Shown: positions 9,880 through 19,737, numbered from the stretch's first letter. The stretch: DNA of 64,000 bases from Aestuariivirga sp. (GCA_030680855.1 JAUXUN010000055.1:1-64000); one strand, 5' to 3'. The notes: generated by a model from the letters alone, not told the origin. Numbers and translations are program-made.

Positions 9880-11178
9880 TCAGAGGCCTTGGTATCCAAA
9901 CATGCGCGGCAAGGCAAGAACGAGGTCCGGGAAGACCGCAATCACAATCAACGCCAGGAAGAGCGCATAGAGGAACGGCAAGCCTTCCCGCACGATGTCC
10001 TTGATCGGGATGCCGGTGGTGCCGTTCACGACGAAGAGCAGCATGCCATAAGGCGGCGTGATCATTCCGATCATGCAGTTGACGACGGAGACGACGCCAA
10101 AATGAATGAGATCAACGCCAAGGGCGCGCGCCGAGGGCAGAAACAGCGGGATGATGACAAGGATAATCGTTGTGGCATCCAGCACGCAGCCAAGCAGAAG
10201 AAACAGCACCATTGTAAACGCAAGAAACCCGGCCCGCGTCAGTTCAAGCCCGACCATAAACTGCGACAGGGTCTGTGGAATGTTCTCGATGGCCACGATA
10301 TAGTTGAAGATCAGGGCCGAACCGATGACCAGTCCGACCGACGCCGAGGAACGGGCCGAGTCAACGAAGACACCGTAGAGCGTGCGCGGGGTGAGAGACC
10401 GGTAGAGAAGCCCGGCCACCAGGAGCGCATAGAATGCCGCGACGGCCGCCGCTTCCGTGGGAGTTGTGGCCCCGCCATAAATGCCCGCAAGCAGGATGAC
10501 CGGCATCAGCAGCGCCGGAAGCGCCCTTAGCGTAACGCCGGGAATCTTGCGCAAGGGCACGGCGTCCTCGGCTGGAATGTTGCGGCGATGGGCTATGATG
10601 GTGTTCATGGACATCAGCAGGGCCGTCATCAGCAAGCCCGGAACGACGCCGCCAAGGAAGAGATAGCCAATCGAGGTGTCAGACACGAGGGCATAGAGCA
10701 CCAGGGGAATGGATGGCGGAATGATCGGGCCGATGGTTGCTGACGCCGCCACGACTGCGCCGGCATAGCCCGGCGTATAGTGGCCGGTCTTGATCATCAT
10801 GTTTATCGTGACCTTGCCCACGCCAGCGGCATCGGCCACGGCGGAGCCCGACATGCCAGAAAATATCAGGCTGACCAGAATATCCACCTGTGCCATGCCG
10901 CCCTTGAAACGTCCGACGATGGCTTTGCAGAATTCAAGCAGCCGGTCGCTGATGGAGCCGACATTCATGATGTTGGCTGCGGTGATGAACAGCGGCACAG
11001 CCAAAAGGACGAAGCTGTCATAGACACTCTGAATGAATTGTTCCGAGGACAGCGCCAGATCCTGGCCCGAGAGCAGGAGATAGGTAACGGCTGACGCCAC
11101 CATGGCGAAGGCAATGGGGGCACCAATGGCTGCCATAAAGGCGAGAATGAAAAGCGCAATGCCGAAGGACGAAGTCAC
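9880..11178 (-). CDS. TRAP transporter large permease (DctM)
   Basis: Multi-TM; GKVTINMMIKTGHYTPGYAGAVVAASATIGPIIPPSIPLVLYA. Confidence 0.9.
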   Translation of the reverse strand: MTSSFGIALFILAFMAAIGAPIAFAMVASAVTYLLLSGQDLALSSEQFIQSVYDSFVLLAVPLFITAANIMNVGSISDRLLEFCKAIVGRFKGGMAQVDILVSLIFSGMSGSAVADAAGVGKVTINMMIKTGHYTPGYAGAVVAASATIGPIIPPSIPLVLYALVSDTSIGYLFLGGVVPGLLMTALLMSMNTIIAHRRNIPAEDAVPLRKIPGVTLRALPALLMPVILLAGIYGGATTPTEAAAVAAFYALLVAGLLYRSLTPRTLYGVFVDSARSSASVGLVIGSALIFNYIVAIENIPQTLSQFMVGLELTRAGFLAFTMVLFLLLGCVLDATTIILVIIPLFLPSARALGVDLIHFGVVSVVNCMIGMITPPYGMLLFVVNGTTGIPIKDIVREGLPFLYALFLALIVIAVFPDLVLALPRMFGYQGL

Positions 11179-11696
11179 ATGACGCTTCCTTCGTCGTGAC
11201 GGACGTAGGACGTGATTTTGCCCTCCACCTCCTCTTTTCCGCGCACGAAGTTGAGAAGCACACCGGAATAGCGCACCACAACCACAACCATGAACAGGAG
11301 GTAGATGGAGAATACATAGTGCAGGCGGATGCCCAGCGTGTTGCTGCGCTTGATCTTGTAAAAACTCACGTAATCGAAGGTTGGCAGGAAGGCTACGGCG
11401 AAGGCGGCGACGATCATGACCGCCGAAATGGCGCCGAAGATGCGCTGCGTCGGGCGGTTGACCGACAGGTAAAGCACGTCAAAGCGGATGTGGTCGGCAG
11501 GGCGTAGGCAAAAGGCCCCGCCCCAGAAGACGATCCACAGCCACAGCGTGAGGCAGACTTCGACGGTCCAGCCCATGGGAACATTGAACAGATAGCGCGC
11601 CGCGATCTGCACCAGAAAAACTAGGAACAGGGCAAACAGCATGGCCGCCGCCACGCCATCGGCGGCATGGCGCAGCCCTTGAAACAGCTTCTTCAT
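11175..11696 (-). CDS. TRAP transporter small permease (DctQ)
   Basis: Four-TM protein; WTVEVCLTLWLWIVFWGGAFCLR; adjacent to DctM. Confidence 0.85.
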   Translation of the reverse strand: MKKLFQGLRHAADGVAAAMLFALFLVFLVQIAARYLFNVPMGWTVEVCLTLWLWIVFWGGAFCLRPADHIRFDVLYLSVNRPTQRIFGAISAVMIVAAFAVAFLPTFDYVSFYKIKRSNTLGIRLHYVFSIYLLFMVVVVVRYSGVLLNFVRGKEEVEGKITSYVRHDEGSVM

Positions 11697-11717
11697 GGCC
11701 AGACGGGCCTGCTCGGC

Positions 11718-12716
11718 CTACTTCGCCAAGGCATTAACGGCGTCAACAACGCCGGCGGGCCAGGTCTTCGAGAAATCCGAATCCAGGTAGGCCTTCTGCA
11801 CCGTGGTGCGGAATGCTTCGAGATCAGGCTCGTAGATCTTGAGGCCCTTGTCCTTGAGGCCTTCAACCAGTTCCGCTTCCTTCTTGAGCTGGTTCTGGCG
11901 GCCGAATTCGCAAGCCTCGTCCGCCGCCATCTGCAGCTTGGCCTGGTTTTCCGGCGAGAGGGAATCCCACGCCTTCTTTGAAACCGTCAGGTAGTTGAGG
12001 TCGACGAGATGCGAGGTGAGCACGATCTGCTTGGTCACTTCATAGTATTTGGCGTCCATCACGGTGGGAAGCGGATTGTCCTGGCCATCCACCGAACCGG
12101 TCTGCAGTGCGGTATAGAGTTCAGGGAACGGCACGGGCACCGGGTTGGCGCCCAGGGCCTTGCCGAGGAACTGCCAGGCGTCGGACGGCGGCATGCGCAG
12201 CTTGATGCCGGCGAGGTCGGCGGGCGTCTTTATCTCCTTGTCGGTGCGCAGGTTGATCTGGCGGCGTCCCAGATACATGATCGAGAGCAGCTTCACGCCC
12301 AGTTCGGCTTCAATCTTGTCCTTGAACGGCTGCATCAGGGGCGCGTTGAACACGGCCACCTGGTGGGCCGCGTCGCGGTGCAGGTAGCCTGCCGAGAAGA
12401 CCGAGAATTCCGGAAAGAAGTTGGCGATTTCCTGGGCCGAAGAAATCGACATTTCGATATTGCCGCGCGAAATGGCTTCAAGCTCGGTGCCCTGCTTGAA
12501 CAGCGAGCCGCCCCAGTAAGGCTCGAACGTGGCGAAATCGGCGATGGCCGGGCCAAATTTCTCGATAAGGGCAATGGCGCGCTGGTCAGTGACCGAATTG
12601 ACGGAGGACAGGCGCAATTTGAGCTTGTCCTGGGCAAGGCCGGCGCCCGCGCCAAGGGCCATGCCAGCGGCGATGCTTGCGGCCATCATGCCGCGACGGT
12701 TCATCTTCAATGTCAT
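11718..12716 (-). CDS. TRAP transporter substrate-binding protein (DctP)
   Basis: ADLAGIKLRMPPSDAWQFLGKALGANPVPVPFPELYTALQTGSVDGQDNPL. Confidence 0.9.
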   Translation of the reverse strand: MTLKMNRRGMMAASIAAGMALGAGAGLAQDKLKLRLSSVNSVTDQRAIALIEKFGPAIADFATFEPYWGGSLFKQGTELEAISRGNIEMSISSAQEIANFFPEFSVFSAGYLHRDAAHQVAVFNAPLMQPFKDKIEAELGVKLLSIMYLGRRQINLRTDKEIKTPADLAGIKLRMPPSDAWQFLGKALGANPVPVPFPELYTALQTGSVDGQDNPLPTVMDAKYYEVTKQIVLTSHLVDLNYLTVSKKAWDSLSPENQAKLQMAADEACEFGRQNQLKKEAELVEGLKDKGLKIYEPDLEAFRTTVQKAYLDSDFSKTWPAGVVDAVNALAK

Positions 12717-12814
12717 TGGGTTTTCCTCCCTAATCAGTCTCGTTTTCCGCCTCTCTCGGGGAGGCGATTCACTTGAGATTTGCAGGTTTTGGGGTTGATG
12801 TCTACGAGGCGGCT

Positions 12815-13093
12815 TCAACAGTCCTCGGCGCTGAAGGTGCCGCCGGATTTCTCCATGCTGCCGGTGCATTCTTCTTTCTGGGCTTCGTCGCGCAGGCCGT
12901 CGAAGAGCAGCTTTGCGGGCTTCCCCCTGAGCTGGAATGACAGAACGCACGTGTCGGACTTCACGCCACCGGCGCAATCCGGATCGCCAACGAAAGCGCC
13001 AAGGAGTGCGCTGCCCTCCAACGGGACTTCATCCGCGGCAGCAGCCGGAGACAGGAAGAGAAAGATGAGCGCCAGGTGGCGGAAGCGGGCCAT
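12815..13093 (-). CDS. small secreted Cys-containing protein
   Basis: Signal peptide MARFRHLALIFLFLSPAAAA; truncated copy of its 5' end at 15391-15485. Confidence 0.65.
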   Translation of the reverse strand: MARFRHLALIFLFLSPAAAADEVPLEGSALLGAFVGDPDCAGGVKSDTCVLSFQLRGKPAKLLFDGLRDEAQKEECTGSMEKSGGTFSAEDC

Positions 13094-13153
13094 TTCTTGT
13101 TTCCCGAAGTTTGAGCTTCACGGCAGTGTGCAACAGCAGACATGGAGTGGCAA
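13008..13153. repeat. ~146 bp direct repeat copy A (5' end of secreted-protein gene)
   Basis: Matches 15401-15546, same orientation. Confidence 0.9.
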
Positions 13154-13312
13154 TCCGGCCTTGGAGGCCCCATGTAAGCCGCAGCAGGTTTGGGGCCTAT
13201 TGCTGGGTTGCGCCGGTATTCGGGCACAGGTATGCTCAGTATCGTAACTGCTTGAAAAGAGGAAGTATTGTAGCGGGCGCCGGCACAAGAATGTGAAAAA
13301 AAGGGCATCTAG

Positions 13313-14380
13313 ATGCAATCGCAGAACGATATCAATCAACCGGGTGGCGGCCCTTGGGCCAGGCAAACCAGCCGCATGCCTGACTTGGGGGACATCGCCC
13401 GCCAGTTGCAGGGCCAGCTCCAGCAGTTTTTGTCCGGCGGCGGCTTTCGCGAGAAAATCATAATTTTTTTCCTCATCCTGGCAAGCTTCGTTGCGTGGAC
13501 GTCCTTTTACACCGTGCCCAGCGATTCCGTGGCTGTGGTGCAGCGCTTCGGCGCGTACCTCAAGGAGGTTCCCCCGGGGCTGCACTTCAAGATTCCGCTG
13601 GGCGTTGATGTGGTGACGATCGTTCCGGTCAAACGGCAACTGAAGCAGGAATTCGGATTCGCCACGCCGGGGGCCAGCGATCCGTTCCAAAGCCCACGCG
13701 GCGGAGAGAAAGAACTGCAACTGGAAACACAGATGGTGACCGGCGACCTGAATGCCGCGCTGGTGGAGTGGGTGATTCAATACCGCATCGCGGAGCCTAC
13801 CAAATTCCTGTTCAAGGTCCGGGAGCCCAGCGAAACCCTGCGGTATGTTTCCGAATCGGTCATGCGCGAGGTTGTCGGCGACCGCACCGTGGACGAGGTG
13901 ATCACCATCGGCCGCCAGGAAATTGAGTCGGAAGCGCTTGTCAAAATGCAGGACCTCTCCTCCAAGTACGAGATGGGGATCAGCATTGACCAGGTGCAGC
14001 TGAAAAACATCAATCCGCCGCAGCCAGTGCAGCAGTCGTTCAATGAGGTCAACCAGGCCCAGCAGGAGAAGGAGAAGCTGATCAACGAGGCCCGGCGCGA
14101 CTACAATAGGGTCATCCCGCTGGCGGAAGGCGAGAAAGACCAGCGCATACGCGAGGCGGACGGCTACAGCCTCAAGCGCATCAACGAAGCGGAAGGCGAT
14201 ATCGCCCGGTTCAATGCCCTGCTGGAGGAATACAGCAAGGCGCCGGAGGTAACCCGGCGGCGCATCTATATCGAGACCCTCCAGGAGGTCATGCCGAACC
14301 TCAGGTCCAAGATCATTGTTGACGAGCAGACACGCAGCATCCTGCCGCTCCTGAACCTCGATCAGCTGAGGGGGAGGTAA
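13313..14380 (+). CDS. hflK: FtsH protease modulator HflK
   Basis: SPFH protein; TVPSDSVAVVQRFGAYLKEVPPGLHFKIPLGVD; followed by hflC. Confidence 0.92.
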   Translation: MQSQNDINQPGGGPWARQTSRMPDLGDIARQLQGQLQQFLSGGGFREKIIIFFLILASFVAWTSFYTVPSDSVAVVQRFGAYLKEVPPGLHFKIPLGVDVVTIVPVKRQLKQEFGFATPGASDPFQSPRGGEKELQLETQMVTGDLNAALVEWVIQYRIAEPTKFLFKVREPSETLRYVSESVMREVVGDRTVDEVITIGRQEIESEALVKMQDLSSKYEMGISIDQVQLKNINPPQPVQQSFNEVNQAQQEKEKLINEARRDYNRVIPLAEGEKDQRIREADGYSLKRINEAEGDIARFNALLEEYSKAPEVTRRRIYIETLQEVMPNLRSKIIVDEQTRSILPLLNLDQLRGR

Positions 14381-14383
14381 GCC

Positions 14384-15394
14384 ATGAAGCGGCTCATTGC
14401 CTACATCCTCGCCGTCATCGTCGCTGTCGGGGCCGCAGTCGCGGCAAGCGCGCTTTACACAGTAAGCGAGGTCGAGCAGGTGATCATCACCCAATTCGGC
14501 AAGCCTGTCGGCGCTCCGGTGACGACGGCGGGCCTCAAGCTCAAAGTTCCGTTCATCCAGAATGTCAACTCGATCGACAGGCGGATTCTCGAATGGGACG
14601 GCAATCCGTCGGACATGCCGACCAAGGACAAGCTTTACATCGCGGTTGACCTCTTCGCCCGCTGGCGGATTACCGATCCCCTGCAATATTTTCTGCGGCT
14701 GCGCGATGAACGCAGTGCCCAGTCGCGGCTGGACGACATTCTTGGCAGCGAAACCCGCAATGCTGTCGCCAAGCACGAACTGATCGAGATCATCCGCACC
14801 ACCAGGGACCGCGCGCCGCTGCGCGAGGCGCTCTTTACCAACGCGGATCAGGATGTCGGGATGTTGGTGCCCATCCAGAAGGGGCGCAAATTGGTCGAGC
14901 GGGAAATTTTTGTCGCGGCTGCCGAGAAAGTCCGGGTGTTCGGCATCGAACTGCTCGACATAAGGTTCAAGCGCATCCACTATAACGAGAGCGTGCGCCC
15001 GAAGATCTATGACCGCATGATCAGCGAGCGGCGGCAGATCGCCGAGCGCTTCCTGTCGGAGGGCCACGGCGAGGCCGCCAGGATACGCGGCAACCGCCTG
15101 CGCGACCTGAACAAGATACAGTCCGAGGCCTATCGCCGGGTCGAGGAAATCCGCGGCGCGGCTGATGCCAAAGCCACGGAGATTTACGCCAGCGCCTATA
15201 ACCAGAGCCCGGAGGCGGTTGAGTTCTATGAGTTCACCCGGACGCTGCAGGCCTACAAATCCATCATCGGGGCAAACACGACTTTGGTTTTATCGACGGA
15301 CAGCGATCTCTTCAAATTCCTGAAGGGCATGGCCCCGGCTGGCCAAGGCATCCCCATCCAGCCTCCCGAAACAACCGGCGACGCGCCGCGCTAG
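14384..15394 (+). CDS. hflC: protease modulator HflC
   Basis: YTVSEVEQVIITQFGKPVGAPVTTAGLKLKVPFIQNVNSIDRRILEWDG. Confidence 0.92.
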   Translation: MKRLIAYILAVIVAVGAAVAASALYTVSEVEQVIITQFGKPVGAPVTTAGLKLKVPFIQNVNSIDRRILEWDGNPSDMPTKDKLYIAVDLFARWRITDPLQYFLRLRDERSAQSRLDDILGSETRNAVAKHELIEIIRTTRDRAPLREALFTNADQDVGMLVPIQKGRKLVEREIFVAAAEKVRVFGIELLDIRFKRIHYNESVRPKIYDRMISERRQIAERFLSEGHGEAARIRGNRLRDLNKIQSEAYRRVEEIRGAADAKATEIYASAYNQSPEAVEFYEFTRTLQAYKSIIGANTTLVLSTDSDLFKFLKGMAPAGQGIPIQPPETTGDAPR

Positions 15395-15485
15395 TTGAGG
15401 GCGCTGCCCTCCAACGGGACTTCGTCCGCGGCCATTGCCGGAGACAGGAAGAGAAAGATGAGCGCCAGGTGGCGGAAGCGGAGCA
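15391..15485 (-). pseudogene. truncated copy of the 12815-13093 gene (MLRFRHLALIFLFLSPAMAADEVPLEGSALN*)
   Basis: Translation matches residues 1-30 of the intact gene, then an immediate stop. Confidence 0.85.
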
Positions 15486-15546
15486 TTGGGTGTCTCCTGA
15501 AGTTCAAACCTCATGGCAGTGTGCAACATCAGGCATGGGGTGGCAA
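15401..15546. repeat. ~146 bp direct repeat copy B
   Basis: Matches 13008-13153. Confidence 0.9.
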
Positions 15547-16245
15547 CGGGCCCAGGTCCCGGCCTTCCGCATCACCTGCTCTTCGTTCCTTGTCGGCTTT
15601 CCAACTGTCGGCAAGCGCTTCAAGGCGGCGCGCAAGCGCCTCGCGGGTGGCGTCGTTGATGATGAGACGGCCGGCGGCGGCTCCGTCATCGCGGCGTTTT
15701 TCCTTTGCCTCGATGTCGACAACTTTCTCCAGCGCCCTGGCCAGGGTCAGCATGCCCGTGAGGGGTTCGGCCGGATCAATTTTTTCATCAAGTTGCAGGC
15801 GCTGTGCGAGGGTCTCAAGCTTCTTGTATAGCAGCACCTTGAGCCGCACCGCCGCATTCACCTTGCCGCCGGCGCCAAAAGCCCTGGGATAAGCGGGGCG
15901 CCGCGGTTGCCAATTTTCCTCCAGCCGGCGCTGGTTAAGGCCGTACTTGCTGCAGCCATGGAGCTTGCAGATTTCGCCAATGGAGCGTTCGCCGCTTTCA
16001 TAGTCGCGCCGCACCTCCAGCCAGTCCGCGGCGCCCTCTTGCGGGCTTGCCCCGGGCGCCATGGCGCCGCGCGCCATGTCACGGCGCGTGAACCAGCCTT
16101 CCTTTTTCCGCCGGCGCTGGATGGTGCGTTCATTGACGCCATGCTGAAAGGCAATGGCGGGAAGCGGATCAATGCCAGCCTCATAGGCGCGGCGAACCGC
16201 CACCCAGTCAGCCGCCCGCGGCGGTTTCTTGTCCGGTGCTGTCAT
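15529..16245 (-). CDS. TerS-like double HTH protein, copy 2 (no terL)
   Basis: Paralog of 3155-3811: MTAP start, DW..VR..YE.G repeats, AFGAGGKVNAAVRLK, GRLIINDATREALARRLEALADSW. Confidence 0.65.
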   Translation of the reverse strand: MTAPDKKPPRAADWVAVRRAYEAGIDPLPAIAFQHGVNERTIQRRRKKEGWFTRRDMARGAMAPGASPQEGAADWLEVRRDYESGERSIGEICKLHGCSKYGLNQRRLEENWQPRRPAYPRAFGAGGKVNAAVRLKVLLYKKLETLAQRLQLDEKIDPAEPLTGMLTLARALEKVVDIEAKEKRRDDGAAAGRLIINDATREALARRLEALADSWKADKERRAGDAEGRDLGPLPPHA

Positions 16246-16273
16246 GTTGATACCCAATTGTGGAGAATAGCCG

Positions 16274-16302
16274 TTTATGGCCCAACGACCGCACGCTGTC
16301 AA
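16274..16302 (-). promoter_or_regulatory. sigma70-type promoter of TerS-like copy 2
   Basis: Minus strand TTGACA - 17 bp (gcgtgcggtcgttgggc) - CATAAA; aligns with the promoter at 3842-3870. Confidence 0.7.
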
Positions 16303-16367
16303 GGGTTATTTTCCTAGGTTGTGACTTTTAGCAACCGCTAGGCCGGAGCGTGCCTTCGCTGGCCGTT

Positions 16368-17291
16368 TTAATCGCTCCTGCCCAGAACAATTTTAAGCTG
16401 GCCGGCCATCTTGTCCCTTGCCTTCACCGAAAGCTTATCAAGGTTGATCTGTTTCCAACGTACTGCCGGCAGGTTGGCGGCATCCGGCAAATCGAGCAAA
16501 GTCCAGTCCGGTGTTCCCTGCTTGAACCCCATAAGAAATTCCCGATGCGCCTCAAGCATATCGCTGATGATTGCAGCAACCAGCGCTTCCCGCGCCTTAA
16601 GCAATTCCGCAAGAGCCAGAGGTTCCGCCGTCATGCCTTCGAAATTTTCGGAGAACTCAGTGGCAAGGTCTTTCCGTCGCGCATTCAAAACTTCTGAAAT
16701 CGGCCGGTCATGGCTGACGAGATAGACAATGAAAGCCCTGCGCAAGCCATCGTCTATTCCCTCTTTGGCCAGCAGGCCGCGAACGTCGAACAGGTCGCGC
16801 GGGTGCTGGCGGTCAAGTGCGGCCATGATCTTGCCCGCATAGAGGTCGGCAAATGAGACGACCCGCATTTCAGCAAAACCAAACTGCTCTTCAACTGATT
16901 GGGAAACAGTTCGCAATTCTGGAGCGAAAACGCTGCCGCGCAGAACCGGGGTTACTTCAATCTTGATTTGGGCTCTTCCCAGCTGAACAATCAGACGTAT
17001 GAGCGGTCCGTCGCCTTGCGTGCGGCTCTCAACCACACGGATGCTTGCAAAGTTTGTCTCAAGCCTTTGTTTGATCCTTAGAAGCGCTTCCTCAATTGCA
17101 GCAAGCGATTCCTGCCATGGCATAACAGGGAGAAATGTGAGGTCGATGTCGACCGACAGCCGGGGCATATCGCGGATAAAAAGATTTATGGCGGTTCCGC
17201 CTTTTAAGGCAAAGCAATCTTCTGCCGCGATCGCGGGAATCGTCCGGACAAGGAGCGCCGCCTGCTGGCGATAGCGTTCACTTGGTGCCAT
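16368..17291 (-). CDS. AbiEii-type nucleotidyltransferase toxin
   Basis: FALKGGTAINLFIRDMPRLSVDIDLTF nucleotidyltransferase motif; paired with AbiEi-like gene. Confidence 0.88.
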   Translation of the reverse strand: MAPSERYRQQAALLVRTIPAIAAEDCFALKGGTAINLFIRDMPRLSVDIDLTFLPVMPWQESLAAIEEALLRIKQRLETNFASIRVVESRTQGDGPLIRLIVQLGRAQIKIEVTPVLRGSVFAPELRTVSQSVEEQFGFAEMRVVSFADLYAGKIMAALDRQHPRDLFDVRGLLAKEGIDDGLRRAFIVYLVSHDRPISEVLNARRKDLATEFSENFEGMTAEPLALAELLKAREALVAAIISDMLEAHREFLMGFKQGTPDWTLLDLPDAANLPAVRWKQINLDKLSVKARDKMAGQLKIVLGRSD

Positions 17292-18126
17292 GGAGTTCTT
17301 CCGGCACTGTGATCAAGTAACGCTGGTCAAGCTTTCCGCCGCGCGCCAGCATGCGTTTGCCTGTCCCGAGATTGACCGCGGCCGTATCGAGGTGCTTGAG
17401 CCAGCCATGATGATGGCGGGCAGCGAAGAACAGAAATAGTCTTTTGACTTTGACGCTCTTGCAATCGGCCAGCAGTTTCTGAATGCGCCGGGGGCTCAGG
17501 CTTGCCAGGCCTTCCATGAATTTGTCCGCCTGATCGAAACTCTCATGCTCCGGCAGGTCATCAAGGAGTTCGAGAATGGCGCGTTCCGGGGTGGAGAGTG
17601 TGAGAGGCCAATCCCATTGCCCCCATGGCATGATGTTAAATCTGCCGTGGACCGGATCGGCGCTAACAGAGGTATTTTCTTTCTGAATCCAGCTGAGATG
17701 CGTCAGGCCGCGCGTTATAGGATCATCGCGAAACAGTGTTTCGCTGTTGTGATAATGAAACCGCACCTGCAACGGCAGCTTGTTCAGCCAGGTGGGCATG
17801 GCCTTGGGGCCATAAAGGTGCACATCATTCACCTCGCGCGGAAGGTAATGGGCGAAGCCTTGCAGGGTCAGGGCAGTTTTGCCGCCGACAACGAGGGGAA
17901 ATTCCAGCAAGGCCTGAAGCGATATAACAACCTGCTCCCAAACAAGCTTCCCGCCGGGGCGCTTGTAAACACCCTGTGCAAGGCGCTCCAGCCAGCCGCT
18001 TGCCACATACTTGTTGCAGAGCTGCGGGGAATAGCCCTTGGCCACTAGCCAAGCGGCGCTGGCGAGCAGCCCCTCGGGCAAATCGCGCTGCAAGCGGTTT
18101 AGTTTACCTGTTTTTTCTATACTCAT
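17278..18126 (-). CDS. AbiEi-type antitoxin
   Basis: N-terminal wHTH, VVGGKTALTLQGFAHYL, overlaps AbiEii start by 14 bp. Confidence 0.85.
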   Translation of the reverse strand: MSIEKTGKLNRLQRDLPEGLLASAAWLVAKGYSPQLCNKYVASGWLERLAQGVYKRPGGKLVWEQVVISLQALLEFPLVVGGKTALTLQGFAHYLPREVNDVHLYGPKAMPTWLNKLPLQVRFHYHNSETLFRDDPITRGLTHLSWIQKENTSVSADPVHGRFNIMPWGQWDWPLTLSTPERAILELLDDLPEHESFDQADKFMEGLASLSPRRIQKLLADCKSVKVKRLFLFFAARHHHGWLKHLDTAAVNLGTGKRMLARGGKLDQRYLITVPEELHGTK

Positions 18127-18161
18127 GGTTTATATATAGCGCAGAATTCAAACCAATGTCA

Positions 18162-18226
18162 AGTTTGAAATTTATTCTAAAACTAAACCATTGGTTCACT
18201 TAACATGAATCTTTCAAACTAAACCA
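18162..18226. promoter_or_regulatory. candidate AbiE operator cluster
   Basis: AGTTTGAAA...TTTCAAACT inverted repeat, two AAACTAAACCA direct repeats, and AACCATTGGTT palindrome. Confidence 0.45.
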
Positions 18227-18307
18227 AAAACTTCTACGTTGAAACAAAGAGAGAACACAGATACAGGGTGAGTCAAGGGCCACTGTATTCTACAACCAGC
18301 TTGACGT

Positions 18308-18823
18308 ATGCGATATTTGAATGAGGGGTCGGAGTCGATGGCCGCGAATGAAACTCGAGCTAGAAAGTATGTCATGGGATGGCTTGGCAACAATTGGCTA
18401 CAGCTCGCAAGCATCGTCGCCATTCCTGCTTTGACAATCTGGTTGGGACTAATTGCGCAAGACCGTCAGACCCGGCAGCGCGATTTTGAACTTGCCGTGC
18501 AAATTGAAAGCCAGCGTGAGAAGCATGGAGAAAAGGCGAAGAAATGGGCAGAGCAAGAAATCGCGAGGTACACTGGAACTTCACAGATTACGCTGGGCTC
18601 TTTGCCACCCGAACTGAAAAAGAGGCTTTGTTTTGCACCTAGCGCCAAATCACTAGAGCCCTTCAATTATAAGAAAATAGTGTCCGTTGAAGATTTCGAG
18701 AATTTCGTTAAGGAATTCAAAGTCGGCGGAGTACTTATGGATGGAGAAGATCTAATCGCGAAGTACGAGACGCTGTTGTCTGAAGTCAAAGCCGGATGTG
18801 AGGCAGTTCAACAAGCGCAATGA
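18308..18823 (+). CDS. membrane-anchored hypothetical protein
   Basis: Single TM (LASIVAIPALTIWLGLIA) plus charged coiled region; 24 bp upstream of Mrr-like gene. Confidence 0.55.
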   Translation: MRYLNEGSESMAANETRARKYVMGWLGNNWLQLASIVAIPALTIWLGLIAQDRQTRQRDFELAVQIESQREKHGEKAKKWAEQEIARYTGTSQITLGSLPPELKKRLCFAPSAKSLEPFNYKKIVSVEDFENFVKEFKVGGVLMDGEDLIAKYETLLSEVKAGCEAVQQAQ

Positions 18824-18846
18824 CTTGATACAGAAAAAATGAGCAA

Positions 18847-19737
18847 TTGAATTCAATGAAGGCTTCACGAGACTTAGAAATTTTGGTAGCCCGAATTCAG
18901 CAGCAATTGGCTCCAAATGCCGAAGTGTTACATGACGTGAAACTTGATGGCCGAAGTAGCAAACGGACTCGACAGGTCGACGTTTTGGTTACCCAGAGTA
19001 TTGGTCAATACAAAATACAAATTGTTATTGAATGCAAAGACTATGCGAAGCCCGTCGACGTAAAAGGCGTGGAAGAATTTTACGGGCTCCTCTCCGACGT
19101 TGGCGCACAAAGAGGGGTACTTGTTTGCCCCAAAGGCTTCTCTGCAGCAGCAAAAACGCGGGCGGCGGATTTGCAAATTGATCTTTACAGTCCTGTCGAT
19201 ACCGACGCTCATAAATGGCAAGCCAAGCCAACAATCCCGGCATTATGTGATTTCAGAAGTGCGGTAATGGCATTCAAACTTCAAATAAGTTCTCCTGTAC
19301 CTTTTGAAATGAAAATGGATTTCTATAGCAAAAACATCATTCATGACATGGAGGGAAGAGCACTGGGTACTTCGGCGGAAATCGCAATTGCGAAGTGGAA
19401 TGAAGGCAAGTTCCCGTTAGATGTAGGGGAACACCGAGACCTCCAAATATTCGACATTCCAGAGGTTAAAATGGACAATGGGTTTGGTGTGCTCGTGCCG
19501 GTGTCAATCACCGTACGCGCACGTGTTTCGAGGCGACTTTACTTTGGTCAGTATCCCGTTCTGGAAATGTCGGGGTTCAAGGACCATTTGTCGGGCAAGG
19601 TACTAACCAACGCATTTACTATTGGATTGCTTGATCCCGAAATCATCGAAAAGGATTGGCGATTGATTGAGAAAGAGGAGGACGCTCCTATCAAGCCCGT
19701 AATTATGTTGCAAGGACTTATCGGGTGGGCAGATTAA
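18847..19737 (+). CDS. Mrr-like restriction endonuclease-fold protein
   Basis: RQVDVLVTQSIGQYKIQIVIECKDYAKPVDVKGVEEFYGLLSDVGAQRGVLVCPKGFS: D...ExK nuclease core. Confidence 0.75.
   Translation: MNSMKASRDLEILVARIQQQLAPNAEVLHDVKLDGRSSKRTRQVDVLVTQSIGQYKIQIVIECKDYAKPVDVKGVEEFYGLLSDVGAQRGVLVCPKGFSAAAKTRAADLQIDLYSPVDTDAHKWQAKPTIPALCDFRSAVMAFKLQISSPVPFEMKMDFYSKNIIHDMEGRALGTSAEIAIAKWNEGKFPLDVGEHRDLQIFDIPEVKMDNGFGVLVPVSITVRARVSRRLYFGQYPVLEMSGFKDHLSGKVLTNAFTIGLLDPEIIEKDWRLIEKEEDAPIKPVIMLQGLIGWAD

Noticed and set aside
13118-15067. 649 aa minus-strand ORF over hflK-hflC
   Set aside because: Antisense shadow of a clear SPFH operon in GC-rich DNA; no domain signature.
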